Translations under genes and position numbers: made by a program | Notes under the pieces: model-generated | What the model saw: only the letters and a program-made list of their open reading frames with translations | The model's database searches: none | Told to the model about the DNA's origin: nothing | Shown: positions 53,724-62,422 of the stretch, piece by piece | Numbering within the stretch: the stretch's first letter is position 1 | Layout of the letters: each line of letters opens with the position of its first letter | Assembly (NCBI GenBank): GCA_963978905.1 | Contig: OZ022261.1 | Location: 1,179,992 to 1,243,991 of the forward strand | Length of the DNA: 64,000 nucleotides | Reading direction: 5' to 3' | Source of the DNA: Trichostrongylus colubriformis | Taxonomy: Eukaryota > Nematoda > Chromadorea > Rhabditida > Trichostrongylidae

Positions 53724-53982
53724 GCACCCACTAAAAAAATGATGCAGTTAGGCATCGAGCGTCTCCCTCACCCCGCTTATTCCCCAGACCTATCCCTGAC
53801 GGATTACCACTTTTTCCGGGTTCTCGATACAAATCTGCGGCAGAAAAATTATGCACGGTAAAAATGCCATTCTTGACCTTATTGATTCTCGCAATCCAGA
53901 ATTTGATCATGATGACATATTTTCTTCAATAGATCATTGGCGAAGTTCTGTAGATTCGAATGGTTTTTATTTCAACAAGTAA
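53724..53982 (+). pseudogene. Mariner transposase C-terminal fragment, right arm
   Basis: The frame reads TKKMMQLGIERLPHPAYSPD then LSLTDYHFFRVLDTNLRQK, the hallmark mariner segment between the second and third catalytic aspartates; the D of TDYHFF is the third catalytic residue. A stop interrupts after NYAR, and the frame resumes with NPEFDHDDIFSSIDHW and DSNGFYFNK before TAA at 53,980. Only the last third of a mariner transposase is present, without the DNA-binding domain. Confidence 0.85.
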
Positions 53983-54044
53983 ACTTGTGTCTGAGCGAAG
54001 TTATGGCCAGTTATGTTTTGGCCATTTATTCTGCACAGATCTAA

Positions 54045-54448
54045 TAGAAATGACGAAATTAACATTCTCGTGAGACTACAAGTTCATATTATGTACTGCC
54101 ACAACAGTAACCAGCTTCCACCTTTTCTATGGATCGTTTCTGCTTTGAGTTAGAAATTGTATTTATTGGAAGATGTCACAACATAACTATTTTAGTTACA
54201 AATATCCAACTTTTTCAAAATTTCACCTTCACAAATATATCTTTGCACTCTGGCTTTTGTCTTTGACATAAGTAGACCAGCCAGGTAGCCAAGATCATGA
54301 AATCGGTAGTGAATCAATCGTCTCGTGAAACAAAGCCAATCATGGGAGACGTGACCCCACACTAATCACCGCACACTTGTTACATATTCCATTCTCTATA
54401 CATGTGCACATTTCTGCACGCCCCTTCAGACGTTGTGAAGTCCGCCTT
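54045..54448. other. Intergenic; one weak plus-strand open frame
   Basis: No element or RNA gene is visible. A plus-strand frame without an early ATG is open from about 54,330 to 54,542 and includes PNLRKNFANEVMKLVLNE, related to a minus-strand peptide at about 54,990-54,939. It may be a decayed exon. Confidence 0.4.
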
Positions 54449-54501
54449 CCAAATTTGCGGAAAAACTTTGCGAACGAAGTTATGAAGCTTGTTTTGAATG
54501 A
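54449..54501. repeat. Inverted partner of 54,939-54,989
   Basis: CCAAATTTGC...GCGAACGAAGTTATGAA...TTGAATGA here matches the reverse complement of 54,939-54,989 at roughly three quarters of positions by eye. Read this way, both encode PNL-x5-ANEVMK-x2-LN. The pair may be degenerate termini of a ~540-bp element or two inverted copies of one exon. Confidence 0.55.
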
Positions 54502-54786
54502 GCGAAACTATTACATAGAGCCAGGTTCTTTTCGCGCATAGCCTGCGTTGTTTTCATTATTAGTAAGTCGAAATCCCTCTGAAGATATGTTTTTAGCCTA
54601 GCTGAAATTTTGTTCAGAATTAGTAAGGATTCATTGGTAAGGTGGCCATAGAGTAAGAAATGTTCTTTTCCACTTTTACCATTTTCATCACACATGAAAC
54701 CAGCAAGCTCAAAAGCAAGCTTTTCTTGGCAAGGGTCAACAATTTCCTCCACTTGTTGAATGTGCTGCCATTCATTTACACGGATT
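54480..54786 (-). CDS. Candidate terminal exon, unidentified protein
   Basis: A minus-strand frame opens after a good 3' splice site (ATTTTCAAG at 54,787-54,795) and runs 101 codons to TAA at 54,480-54,482. It starts IRVNEWQHIQQVEEIVDPCQ and ends LALCNSFAHSKQAS. The middle (LLILNKISARLKTYLQRDF) is amphipathic and helix-like. I recognise no family or catalytic motif. No canonical AATAAA lies in the first 100 nt after the stop, which weakens the case for a terminal exon. The last 60 bases are antisense to the plus-strand PNLRKNF frame, so at most one of these two is likely to be real. Upstream exons were not found. Confidence 0.4.
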
Positions 54787-54954
54787 CTTGAAAATTTTTG
54801 ACAAAGTCTCGATTAGGTTAAAAACTTGTATCAAGGTGTAATTCGATCCCCTCAACATGGAAACAACACTAGCTCTGCGCGAAAACGGCAAGTTTGTTGT
54901 GCTAGGGGTGCTTACTGAGTATTATAATAGTATTAATCATTCAAGAAAACTTTC

Positions 54955-55164
54955 ATGACCTCGTTCGCAGTGACGGTTTGCAAATTTGGAGAGCAAATTC
55001 GAGTTCACCGTTTCAACATATACGACGATGTACAGCTCATTGTGAATGGCCAGGCTGACCTATTAACCTTCCCTCATAAGCTGTGCACCTACGGTGAGGG
55101 GGCGTACGCTGAAATGCCACAAATTCTCGTTCTTAATTCAGCTGAGAAAAGCTCAAGACTTTAA
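54955..55164 (+). CDS. Small ORF, 69 aa, uncertain
   Basis: The ORF starts MTSFAVTVCKFGEQIRVHRF and ends LVLNSAEKSSRL. It has no signal peptide, membrane segment or recognisable domain. Its first 35 bases lie in the inverted partner of 54,449-54,501, and the opposite strand there encodes the conserved ANEVMK peptide, which argues against this strand being the coding one. It is listed only because the composition is protein-like. Confidence 0.2.
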   Translation: MTSFAVTVCKFGEQIRVHRFNIYDDVQLIVNGQADLLTFPHKLCTYGEGAYAEMPQILVLNSAEKSSRL

Positions 55165-56063
55165 AAGTGGTTCAAGTCAACAATGAGTTTCTGGAACATC
55201 TCAAATGGACCCGTTAGGCGACAAGCGCTCCAGAAGCTGAGTTGAACATACTTACGACAGGTGGAAGCCGCCCACAATGGGCATGAGCAATTAATAATAT
55301 GGTGCTCACAGCAAGGAATTACAGTCCGATTCTAGAGCGGTATAGAGAGCGAGAAAAGAGGAAGTTGTCGATGCCAGCATGAGCTACGAAGGCAAATAAG
55401 ATTCTGCGGTGCACAGACTTTTCGCGTTCATGGGCATGGCTGAAATCGAAGCTTTATGATTATTTTCTGAGCACACTTGAGACGGGGAGAGGATGAGTAA
55501 AAGTAAAGAGCGGACGTTGAACGGAGCTTTCAAGAGGGAAATAGGTGAACCTACGAGAACCGATTGAAATGGATCGAATTACCGACATTTTGTCCGGAAA
55601 CGGGTTGTGGCTTATATCGCTTAGAGAACAGAGGCACAGAAGTCTTAAATTTAATGTGTCTTTGAGTGTAACACGTTTTATGTAGGCAGAGAAAAGTTGA
55701 TTAAGCGACCAAGAAGTACCTGTTCGTCTTGGCTCTTCTTCGCAGAGTTTTGGTTTTGATCATCCCTGGAAAACTCGTTTTTATTTCGCACGGAGTGCTC
55801 CACTTGTCTACAAGAAGCGGATGATTGTCAGAACTACTATGAACTTTTTTTTAGACGCCGGCTGCTGACCGGTAACTATATCCAGCTTTCGCTAGTATGC
55901 AACGGCAACCACTGTCCAGTTTCAAACTTCGATCTTGACCACAGCCATCAATACTATAATCATGCATGATGCTTGGCGACTAGTTTTGGAAGGGTTGTTG
56001 CCAAGCCATAGATAGTACGAGGATGCATACATACATGTCCGTCGACACGACTGATATGGAGCA
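55165..56063. other. Intergenic; nothing supported
   Basis: No ORF with recognisable content and no clear repeat. The minus-strand frame at 55,922-56,140 lies downstream of the poly(A) signal at 56,064 and has no homology I recognise. Confidence 0.5.
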
Positions 56064-56069
56064 TTTATT
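56064..56069 (-). promoter_or_regulatory. Poly(A) signal AATAAA, distal 3' end
   Basis: AATAAA on the minus strand lies 71 nt after the TAA at 56,141-56,143, normal spacing for a short 3' UTR. It supports 56,141-56,299 as a terminal exon. Confidence 0.6.
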
Positions 56070-56140
56070 AGGGTGCCACACTTTGCCATTACACTCTGTA
56101 CAAGTATGACATCGATTTTACAACCAAAATGTAGTAACAT

Positions 56141-56299
56141 TTACCTCGTTTCTCTAGAGAGACCTTGGGAAACACCACTTCGATGTTGACCACCGCCATT
56201 ATCACTTCCAAGTGCGTATGACTCCATCTGACTTTTGCAGTAATCCAAATGTTGTTTGAGTCGATCATTTTCGCCACTTAAATATCGAGGATTCCGTAA
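56141..56299 (-). CDS. Terminal exon candidate of the minus-strand coiled-coil gene
   Basis: After a 3' splice site ATACTCAG (56,300-56,307) the frame reads LRNPRYLSGENDRLKQHLDY, then CKSQMESYALGSDNGGGQHR and SGVSQGLSRETR, ending at TAA (56,141-56,143). ENDRLKQHLDYCKSQME is typical coiled-coil sequence, followed by a Gly/Ser-rich tail. In-frame stops just upstream of the splice site fix the acceptor and show that the exon starts on a codon boundary. ACGAG|GTAAATG at the end is also donor-like, so a further exon is possible, but AATAAA at 56,064 favours termination. Exons upstream in the same orientation are also coiled-coil-rich, suggesting one gene, yet the connecting exon with matching phase was not found. 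Confidence 0.6.
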   Translation of the reverse strand, partial: LRNPRYLSGENDRLKQHLDYCKSQMESYALGSDNGGGQHRSGVSQGLSRETR

Positions 56300-56703
56300 C
56301 TGAGTATTTATTAGTGTAGCGAGCAAATCAAATTTTAGGTGGTGTAGTGACAGGTGGCGTGCACCTTATACCATAGTGCTGGGATTAAGGCCCGCTCAGG
56401 TCAACCATGCCTTTCATCTCTACGGGGTCGGTGAATTGGAACCAGATTCGGAGTGTAGGTTGGGACACACGATTTTGACATAGGCCTGTGATCCTGTGAC
56501 AGCCTGTGGCCCTTGCCCTTTAAAATAAATGTAGTCAATTTGTTCATGAAAATCTTATCCCCCTTGCACAATGCTCTATTAGCTTTTCAAAATATCCGTA
56601 AAGGAAAGTGTTATGTCGTGTCTCGTGAAAAAACAGGTCTGTTTTGGTGATAGAGTGAACTGCTGATCGAACATGCGTTGTAAGATGTTCGCCAACGTAT
56701 GAA

Positions 56704-56709
56704 TTTATT
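56704..56709 (-). promoter_or_regulatory. Poly(A) signal AATAAA, proximal 3' end
   Basis: AATAAA on the minus strand lies 61 nt after the TGA at 56,771-56,773. Between them is a run of 13 C (56,753-56,765). It supports 56,771-56,922 as an alternative terminal exon. Confidence 0.5.
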
Positions 56710-56770
56710 AGATGAACTCCAAACAAGGGCAGTAACGAGAGATGTCTGCCTAGGGGGGGGGGGGGTGACT

Positions 56771-56922
56771 TCAGTTGGTACTTCTCGGCTTCTTAGTGGC
56801 CGTGCGAAGAACGGTAGGCTTCTCATTTCTCTCTGGCGACCTTTTTCCTGGTGTCCACGGCTTGACACCAAATTCGACTTCTCCGCCATCGAATCCACGT
56901 TTTATAGCTTCCACAGCACCTA
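56771..56922 (-). CDS. Alternative terminal exon candidate, basic C-terminus
   Basis: After TGTTCTGTAG (ending at 56,923) the frame reads, following two bases, GAVEAIKRGFDGGEVEFGVK then PWTPGKRSPERNEKPTVLR and TATKKPRSTN, ending at TGA (56,771-56,773). The exon is 152 nt. The basic, Pro/Ser/Thr-rich tail looks like a disordered C-terminus with possible phosphorylation sites (TPGKRSPE). It needs an upstream exon ending with one extra base; the short exon 57,020-57,054 supplies that. If instead the better donor at 57,010 is used, the frame here becomes Cys/Trp/Arg-rich and ends sooner, which looks less natural. Confidence 0.55.
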
Positions 56923-57019
56923 CTACAGAACAATTTCAAGGGATGTACATGGTCACTGCGTGACCTGGAGGGCCTATTGACCGTGTGTCCCAACCGTTAC
57001 CCCATTCACCTGTCACTAC

Positions 57020-57054
57020 GATTCTGGAACGCGCGGCCCATCCCACAGAAGGCA
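57020..57054 (-). CDS. Short internal exon candidate (35 nt)
   Basis: It is bounded by TTTAAATCAG (acceptor) and GAATC|GTAGTG (donor). It joins in phase with 57,130-57,310 (AG + T = Ser) and with 56,771-56,922 (C + TA = Leu), giving SAFCGMGRAFQN then L-GAVEAIKRG. A stronger-looking donor, GACAG|GTGAAT at 57,010, would lengthen it to 45 nt but breaks the favoured frame of the next exon. The small size makes this the least certain exon of the gene. Confidence 0.4.
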
Positions 57055-57129
57055 CTGATTTAAAAAAAATTTGTCTTACTTTAGCGAACAAGTAAAATGT
57101 GGTGTGTCATGAATTTGGAATTTTCTTAC

Positions 57130-57310
57130 CTCAGATACGAAACTTTTAACTCAGTTTCATGAAGACGTGCGAGAGTATCGCTACCACGACGATATTCGAG
57201 TGCTTCTTCTGGACCATGTTCGTTTGAACTTTTTTGTACTTGGCCTACATCTTTCCATCTCAACTTCTTCACCAGGTCTATGAGTCCAGTAAGGTCCCAG
57301 TTGTCTGAGC
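57130..57310 (-). CDS. Internal exon of the coiled-coil gene
   Basis: Both splice sites are textbook: TTTTTCGTTCAG|GC at 57,311 and CTGAG|GTAAGAAAA at 57,129. Only one of the three frames is open. It reads SDNWDLTGLIDLVKKLRWKD, then VGQVQKSSNEHGPEEALEYR and RGSDTLARLHETELKVSYL, 59 full codons with two extra bases at each end. The second half (EEALEYRRGSDTLARLHETE) is helical and charged. It joins the exon at 58,692 in phase (G + GC = Gly, giving SPQN-G-SDNW). I recognise no domain. This is the most secure exon in the window. Confidence 0.8.
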
Positions 57311-58691
57311 CTGAACGAAAAATTACAGTGGAACAGTGCAGCTTTATTCCTTGGTTCCATTATGCGTTCGCTTAGTTAATCCGTTCTCTGAATCACAGAA
57401 GTAGAAAATCCAGAGTTATCTTTCGGTGTTCTTGCGGCTCAATGACTCCAAAAATCCTGTTCACAACTACACGCACGCACTTCCCACTACATATGTATAC
57501 CCGAAACGCTGCCACGGATTCGTACCTTTTCCATTAATCATAAAAAAGATCATGAGTTTGTGGGATGCAGCCAGAACAAAATTTCTTCAACTACTATGCT
57601 TGTTAATACACGCTGTTCTTTTGATTGAAGAGCCAATTCGATGGATGTCATTAATCGGTCCGCTGGTGGACTCTGTCTATTAAGAGTGCAGTTCCACCAA
57701 CGGTCAGCATTAAGAAGAAAAACGGTTGTTAAAATACTAAATGTGCATGAAAATCTCAAGTGGTTTCGTGTACTACGCTTTCGGTTGAATATTTCAGGGT
57801 GTTATCATTTTTTGTAAACAGCCTAAAAGAGCGGTCGTATGCAGAATACGACCCCTCTTTTAGACTTCAAATACCATTCGATGCAAGCGTTGACTTTAGG
57901 AAAGATCGCGCTGAAAGTTCCTTCACATGGCTTGAATATCGATGACCCCGATTTCCTCGACACCATGCTCATGAATCATGCCGCATCAGTTATGCTACGG
58001 CTCTAGCTAAGTTTTGGAAATGAGTGGAATGTGGATCTCGAACGAAGGCGACATTGCATCAGACAGTGCTATGCCAAGCCCTCATATGTAAGCTGAGCGG
58101 ACCTCCATGTATACTGCATGTTGCATTCGTCCTTTCATTTTCGTTAATTCGTCAATCAGATTCTTGAAGGAATATTCCGTGCTAGAACAATCAGCACCTT
58201 TTCCTATCCATTTTCTATAAGGAAGAGATCAGCAGTGTGGTGAATTGGGAGAAAGTATGTCATTGTTGAGAAAATTCGTCTCTTCAACTGAAAGTGCTGA
58301 AGTGTCTGAAGTGAGAAGATTAGCTTCTCTAATAGGAAGTAGTCCCTGGGTCACGAAGTACCCCTTCCTTATTATCTGACGTTTTCCCATAGCCAATGGT
58401 GCGACTCCCACCCTATGTATAATTGAGGACAGCTTTGAACATTATCCAGCAGAGCTCAAATTTGTTCCCCGATGAAACCCATATCTGTAGCACGAATGTA
58501 ATTTATAGGGCAAGGACTATATTTCAAAAGTTAAATTTTCTCGATGTGTATAGAACACATTGTACAGTATAAGCGGTGAATTGATGAAAAATTACCTGAG
58601 CTGAAGTTTCATTGATCTTGTCAAGAACAAATGAACATTTGAAAATGCGTGATACTTTACAAAAAAAAAAATTAGAAGCTGTACCACTCAC
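57311..58691. other. Predicted intron (1,381 nt) with an 18-bp-stem hairpin
   Basis: It lies between two in-phase minus-strand exons. It contains the inverted repeat 57,823-57,840 / 57,846-57,863 (CTAAAAGAGCGGTCGTAT with one mismatch, 5-nt loop). Minus-strand open frames at 57,550-57,759 and 58,229-58,411 could be skipped exons but are not needed for phase, and I found no convincing splice pair for them. Confidence 0.55.
57823..57863. repeat. Near-perfect short hairpin
   Basis: Eighteen-base arms pair with one mismatch around the loop GCAGA. Both arms carry the GGTCGTAT motif seen at several other places in the window. It may be a tiny MITE remnant or a transcript hairpin. Confidence 0.75.
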
Positions 58692-58892
58692 CATTTTGTG
58701 GTGAGGTGAGTTCACGTTGTTGCGCGTTCTTCATAGCATACAGCTGCTCGTAAATCTCTTTCAGCCTTTCCTTCAGTATCTTGTTTTGCTCTACGTACGC
58801 CTTCGCTACCCTAAAATTTTTTTCATTAGTTGTATCAGTGTTGCTTGGTATCTTCGCTGTGTCCCATGTAGTTAATTTCTTTATATGCCAAT
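58692..58892 (-). CDS. Internal coiled-coil exon
   Basis: The upper boundary is a strong acceptor, CTTATTTTCCAG (ending at 58,893); the lower is ACAAAATG|GTGAGT. The frame is DWHIKKLTTWDTAKIPSNTD, then TTNEKNFRVAKAYVEQNKIL, then KERLKEIYEQLYAMKNAQQR and ELTSPQN. The segment VAKAYVEQNKILKERLKEIY shows heptad-like spacing of hydrophobic residues. The ORF remains open for 141 codons through the acceptor. A second acceptor, AATTTTAG at 58,811, would start the exon at 58,810 and then joins in phase to the donor at 61,601. The gene product is unidentified; a structural or scaffold role is only a guess from the coiled coil. Confidence 0.7.
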
Positions 58893-59329
58893 CTGGAAAA
58901 TAAGCATATTGCATCATTAGATACCCCAAGATAAGAGGGCGATCGATTTTGTCCCCCCCCCTCACTTGTATGCGAGGCTCAGATTCAGTCGTCTTGTCAC
59001 ACCTTGTCATCTCAAATATGAGATAACGTTGAGTGTTTCTTGGCTGGTGACTGGTTGAAAAAGTTAATAAATACAAAGAAGGGAAACTGCTGAACATGAA
59101 GAGGTCATGAAAGTCATAGAAATATTCAAAAATATTCCTGACATAAGATCTGAAAATTACTCGAATCGCATGCCTGAGTCTCCCCTTATGCTTTTCATGG
59201 TGCTCACGAACTCGATCCTTCTGTTCGGGAACTGACTCGGTTCTGAAAAAGTTGAGTAGAGCTCATTCATGACCGCTTTCACCCTGAGTTAACACTAATA
59301 AATTCGCTTTTAAAATGGACATGACAATA

Positions 59330-60576
59330 TTAGGTTGTCCCAAAAGTCTTGTAGGATTTTTCCAAAAAAATCAATAACTCTTGTTTACTACGAGGCAGGT
59401 CTAGGCGGTTCAGGAATATGGTAGAACGTTCTCTAAGCTTTCTAGGAAAATTAATATTGACCTACCAGATTCCGTGGAGAGAGCTACAAAGCCCGTAGTC
59501 GATACCCACCCAACAAGCGGTGTCATCTAAATATTATGAGCGGTCTTGCGGCACCAAAACGACGGAAGCTTGCCACTCCATCACCGCTGCATTGGGCAAG
59601 GTATGTGTGAGCTACGTGACTGTGCGCCGCTGGTTCATCAGCTTCAGCAACCGCGAGATTGACATGGAAGTCAAGCCATGCACGGGACGCCCACGCGCAT
59701 TTGACGACGAGACGCTGCTATTCGCCGTTTGCGCCGATCCTGAAACCACCATGCGCGAGCTGGCGGAGAGGAATGGACAAGCACCCATAACAGTAAATCG
59801 TCGCCTCCACGAGCCCGTATCGGAAGGTGCTGCCGCGATGGACCTCATACACAGACGGATGCTCACGAAAGTGCCCATTTGAGCATCTGTCAATCGCTTC
59901 TGCTCCGCCCGCATCGCTACGACTTTCTCGTCTATCTGGCTAGGGGCGATGAAAGCTGGGACATGTACGATACTAACGCACTCCGAGCCTTTTGGCTGCT
60001 ACGTGACGCCGAGCCGCCGATGCAGCCCACGTCCGACCTCCATCGGAAGAAGATTCTACTCTTCTGCTTCTGGACGCGGGAGGAATGCTTTTCCAGGAGG
60101 TGCTAGTACAAGGCGAGACAGTCATCGTTACCGTCTGCACTCACTAGCTCCAGCAGCTCGCCGTCGCTGTTCGAGAAAAGCGCCAGAAAAGGTCCGCGGT
60201 CACCCTCCCTCATGACGACGCCTGCTCCCATTTCGCGAAAAGTACCCCGGCCAAGCTACAGGAGCCCGGCTGGGATGTGCTGCCCCTCCCGCCATACTCT
60301 GCAGACATTGCCCTTTCCGACTATCCCCTTACCCATCCTTTTGCATCCTTCCTGGCCAAGAGAAAATTCGTTGATTATGACTTGCTTGGAAAGGCGATCG
60401 CTGACTTCTTCGACTCTCAGAACCCATAGTTCTGAGAGGAGGGGATTTACCTATGAGGTGGCAGAGTGTTGTCGATAACAAGGGTTAATACGTTGTTGCC
60501 TAATTGTTGTTTGTTGGAAGAAAAAATAATAAGAAGTTGATCGAAAAAATCCTACAAGACTTTTGGGACAACCTAA
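59330..60576 (+). mobile_element. Mariner transposon, 1,247 bp, inactive
   Basis: TA dinucleotides flank it (59,328-59,329 and 60,577-60,578). The terminal inverted repeats start TTAGGTTGTCCCAAAAGTCT and match for about 32 bp. Length and ends fit a complete mariner. The transposase has several frameshifts, so the copy is dead but structurally whole. It lies in the likely intron of the minus-strand gene, in opposite orientation. Confidence 0.92.
59520..60470 (+). pseudogene. Mariner transposase, frameshifted
   Basis: The N-terminal part (59,520-59,882) carries the paired helix-turn-helix region: TEACHSITAALGKVCVSYVT and VRRWFISFSNREID, then a GRPR motif (TGRPRAFDDE). After a stop near 59,881 and at least two frame changes, the catalytic core follows: RGDESWDMYD (first D, about 59,948), LPHDDACSHFAKST (second D, about 60,210) and YSADIALSDYP (third D, about 60,320). 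Exactly 34 residues separate the second and third D, the D,D34D signature of mariner transposases. The remnant ends in KAIADFFDSQNP. In a working enzyme this protein cuts and pastes the element at TA; here it cannot be made. Confidence 0.9.
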
Positions 60577-61600
60577 TAGTTGTTCAAGAATGACCAATAG
60601 TGCTTTCCTCATTCTGTCTCAATATTGGGCACTAGTATGCCACTTATTGATAGTTCGTGGACGCAAGTAATTGTGTTAGTATTAGGGTGTACAATGTAAA
60701 CTTGAGACTTCAGCGTCTTACAGTTTTCATAGCTAATGGGCCATAGCCAAGAAGGTCTATGCATGCCCGAGAGTTGCTTAATCTTTTTAGTTACGGTTAC
60801 AGAAAGGTACCGCCTCGGCAGAGTGCTTCACTAGGCAGACTATGTCGTTTGATAATTTGTGAAACCACCCTTTGATATGAAGCTGAAGGAATGGATCATG
60901 CCACAATCGTAAAGGAGGTGTGGGGGAAACCATTTTCCGATTCAGCTCCTCGCATGTAAGGACAATACAGGTAGTAGAGAATCACTTCAAAGTACAACTT
61001 TGAGGGAAAAGCGAACACTCAACGCGACAAGAAGAAACACGCTATTGCAGCGAGAAGCCACGACTATCGCAAGCGCATTCTTAACAAACTGATCGCCATT
61101 TCTGCCTCCTGTATACCCCGCTGACAATCGCAAGTCTCAGGCAGCAAAAAACAGAGAAAACCGAACGATTCTCCATAGTGTATCCGACCAATTTAAACGA
61201 AGTCTTGTGATGCAGTGCGTACATGTTATATCAGATATGACAGCTGTAAGCGTGGAACTACAAGTCATATCAGAATTTTGACGTGGCACAGGACACCTAA
61301 TAACACAAGTAGCTATCGTGTGTCGTTGTGTACCTTTTCGGTGAGACATGTTGAGCATGTTGATTCTGGTGAGAAGGATTGATTACGCGGTGTGCCGTTT
61401 TCGCTGTACGGGTCTGGCCCTGTAAATACATGGTTTATCAGCATTAATAGAAAGGTTATATCAAGCAACTCAAATAGCCTACGCCATCTTTTAATACGAA
61501 GCGAGTGGGCGTATTTGAAGGAAAAACACATACATATGCACACTGCAGTCACATACTGCACAATGCTGTAGTTACAGAAAAGATGTTGGAGCTTCCGTAC

Positions 61601-61660
61601 CTTATCACCATATCGGCTTTGTGTTTGCGAATTTCCTCTTCTTCTCTCTTGAGCCGATCG
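61601..61660 (-). CDS. Possible upstream exon, coiled coil
   Basis: The minus strand reads DRLKREEEEIRKHKADMVI and ends ATAAG|GTACGG at 61,600, a good donor. Joined to the 58,810 acceptor it gives MVIR-VAKAYVEQNK in phase. The acceptor is weak (CTCCAG at 61,661). In another frame the bases just upstream read LSELMSQSQVISMKLQRSAQ, equally coiled-coil-like; the two would fuse if a GA pair were added to the GAGAGAAG run near 61,645. So this is either a real short exon, a frameshifted longer exon, or an assembly error. Confidence 0.4.
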
Positions 61661-62183
61661 CTGGAGCTTCATGCTGATAACCTGGCTTTGTGACATAAGC
61701 TCGGAAAGGGCTTATCTGGTGGAATGCAACAATTCGCACTGGAGCATCACTTCCTTGAAAATTATCACTATTTCTCAGACATGCACAGTTACAGCTTGTC
61801 TCATTCTCGTCGATGAGTGGCATTATTTTGAAAAGCGAATTAGTGTTTGAGTTAGAAGCATAGGAGAAGGAAAAGGTGAAGCATTTCGACTATCAGGCTT
61901 GTCCGCTTGGCCAGAATCTGGGTAATCCGAGCACTTCTTAGCTAGGTGGTCACATCTGCAAACGCAGATGTGGCCTTTGATTCAAGAAAGCTACCACGGT
62001 GCTATTCTTAGTGGATTGCCCATTGTGAGGCAGCTTCTTTCACTAGAGTTAGAAGAGGTCGCTTGAGCTCACCTCCACCTTTTACTACGATCTCCTCATA
62101 GTCGCGGGAGGAGGCTTCCGAGTGTAAGGCTTGGATTTCCTCACGGGTAGTTGCTATGGAGTAGCTCTCTGGTCCTTCCAGGG
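61661..62183. other. No confident gene; one hairpin
   Basis: A minus-strand ORF (61,605-61,823) starts MPLIDENETSCNCACLRNSD in a good ATG context (AAAATAATG), but no clear donor fixes it as a first exon. A hairpin with 9-bp perfect arms (CACATCTGC/GCAGATGTG, 4-nt loop) is at 61,951-61,972. Nothing else is supported. Confidence 0.4.
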
Positions 62184-62401
62184 TGTATATAAAGTAGTAC
62201 GAATGCTGGGAGAGTTGCCAGCGAGGATGGAACAGCGAACTACTCTTGGCTAGTGACGCAGAGAAGCGCGAGAGAGAAAAGAGATTTTCGGATTTCGATT
62301 TTTGGTTTTTTATTTCGTTCTTACTCTAATGTAGCACTGCTGAGCACCCCAACTTTCATACTCCTCAATCTGCCAAATTTGCCCTTCCCGATGCCTTTGA
62401 A
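62184..62401 (+). repeat. LTR-like dispersed repeat, copy A
   Basis: The sequence from AGAGTTGCCAGCGAGG through CTACTCTTGGCTAGTG and GCGCGAGA to TTTGCCCTTCCCGATGCCTT has a second copy at 63,425-63,684. A TATA box (GTATATAAAG, 62,184-62,193) lies about 27 bp upstream of the conserved part. A TATA element followed by a repeated untranslated segment resembles an LTR or a promoter-bearing repeat. I saw no TG...CA ends, gag or pol, so the class is uncertain. The palindromic MITE begins 22 bp after it. Confidence 0.5.
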
Positions 62402-62422
62402 CAGCACAGAACCCTGTGCTGT

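Larger units (their letters stand above)
53363..54044. mobile_element. Palindromic mariner derivative, 682 bp
   Basis: TA dinucleotides flank the element (53,361-53,362 and 54,045-54,046). The ends are TTAGGTCTGCGCAGAATAAA and its near inverse, followed on both sides by the landmark CATAACTTCGCTCAGACAC in inverted orientation. Both arms encode the same transposase C-terminus pointing toward the ends, so this is a head-to-head duplication around about 53,700, not a simple internal deletion. Such a palindrome keeps two right ends and can move only if a related transposase acts in trans. Confidence 0.85.
58893..61600. other. Probable intron/intergenic stretch hosting a mariner
   Basis: Outside the mariner at 59,330-60,576 I see no supported exon on either strand. 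It would be an intron if 61,601-61,660 belongs to the same gene. Confidence 0.5.

Noticed and set aside
58672..59097. Whole 141-codon minus-strand ORF as one intronless gene
   Set aside because: A strong TTTTCCAG acceptor at 58,893 and a GTGAGT donor at 58,691 bound the protein-like part; the N-terminal third looks like translated intron.
61880..61975. Retroviral-type Gag zinc knuckle on the minus strand (HICVCRCDHLAKKC)
   Set aside because: The Cys/His spacing does not fit CX2CX4HX4C, the peptide follows a stop codon, and the nearby hairpin makes the CVCRC part palindromic.
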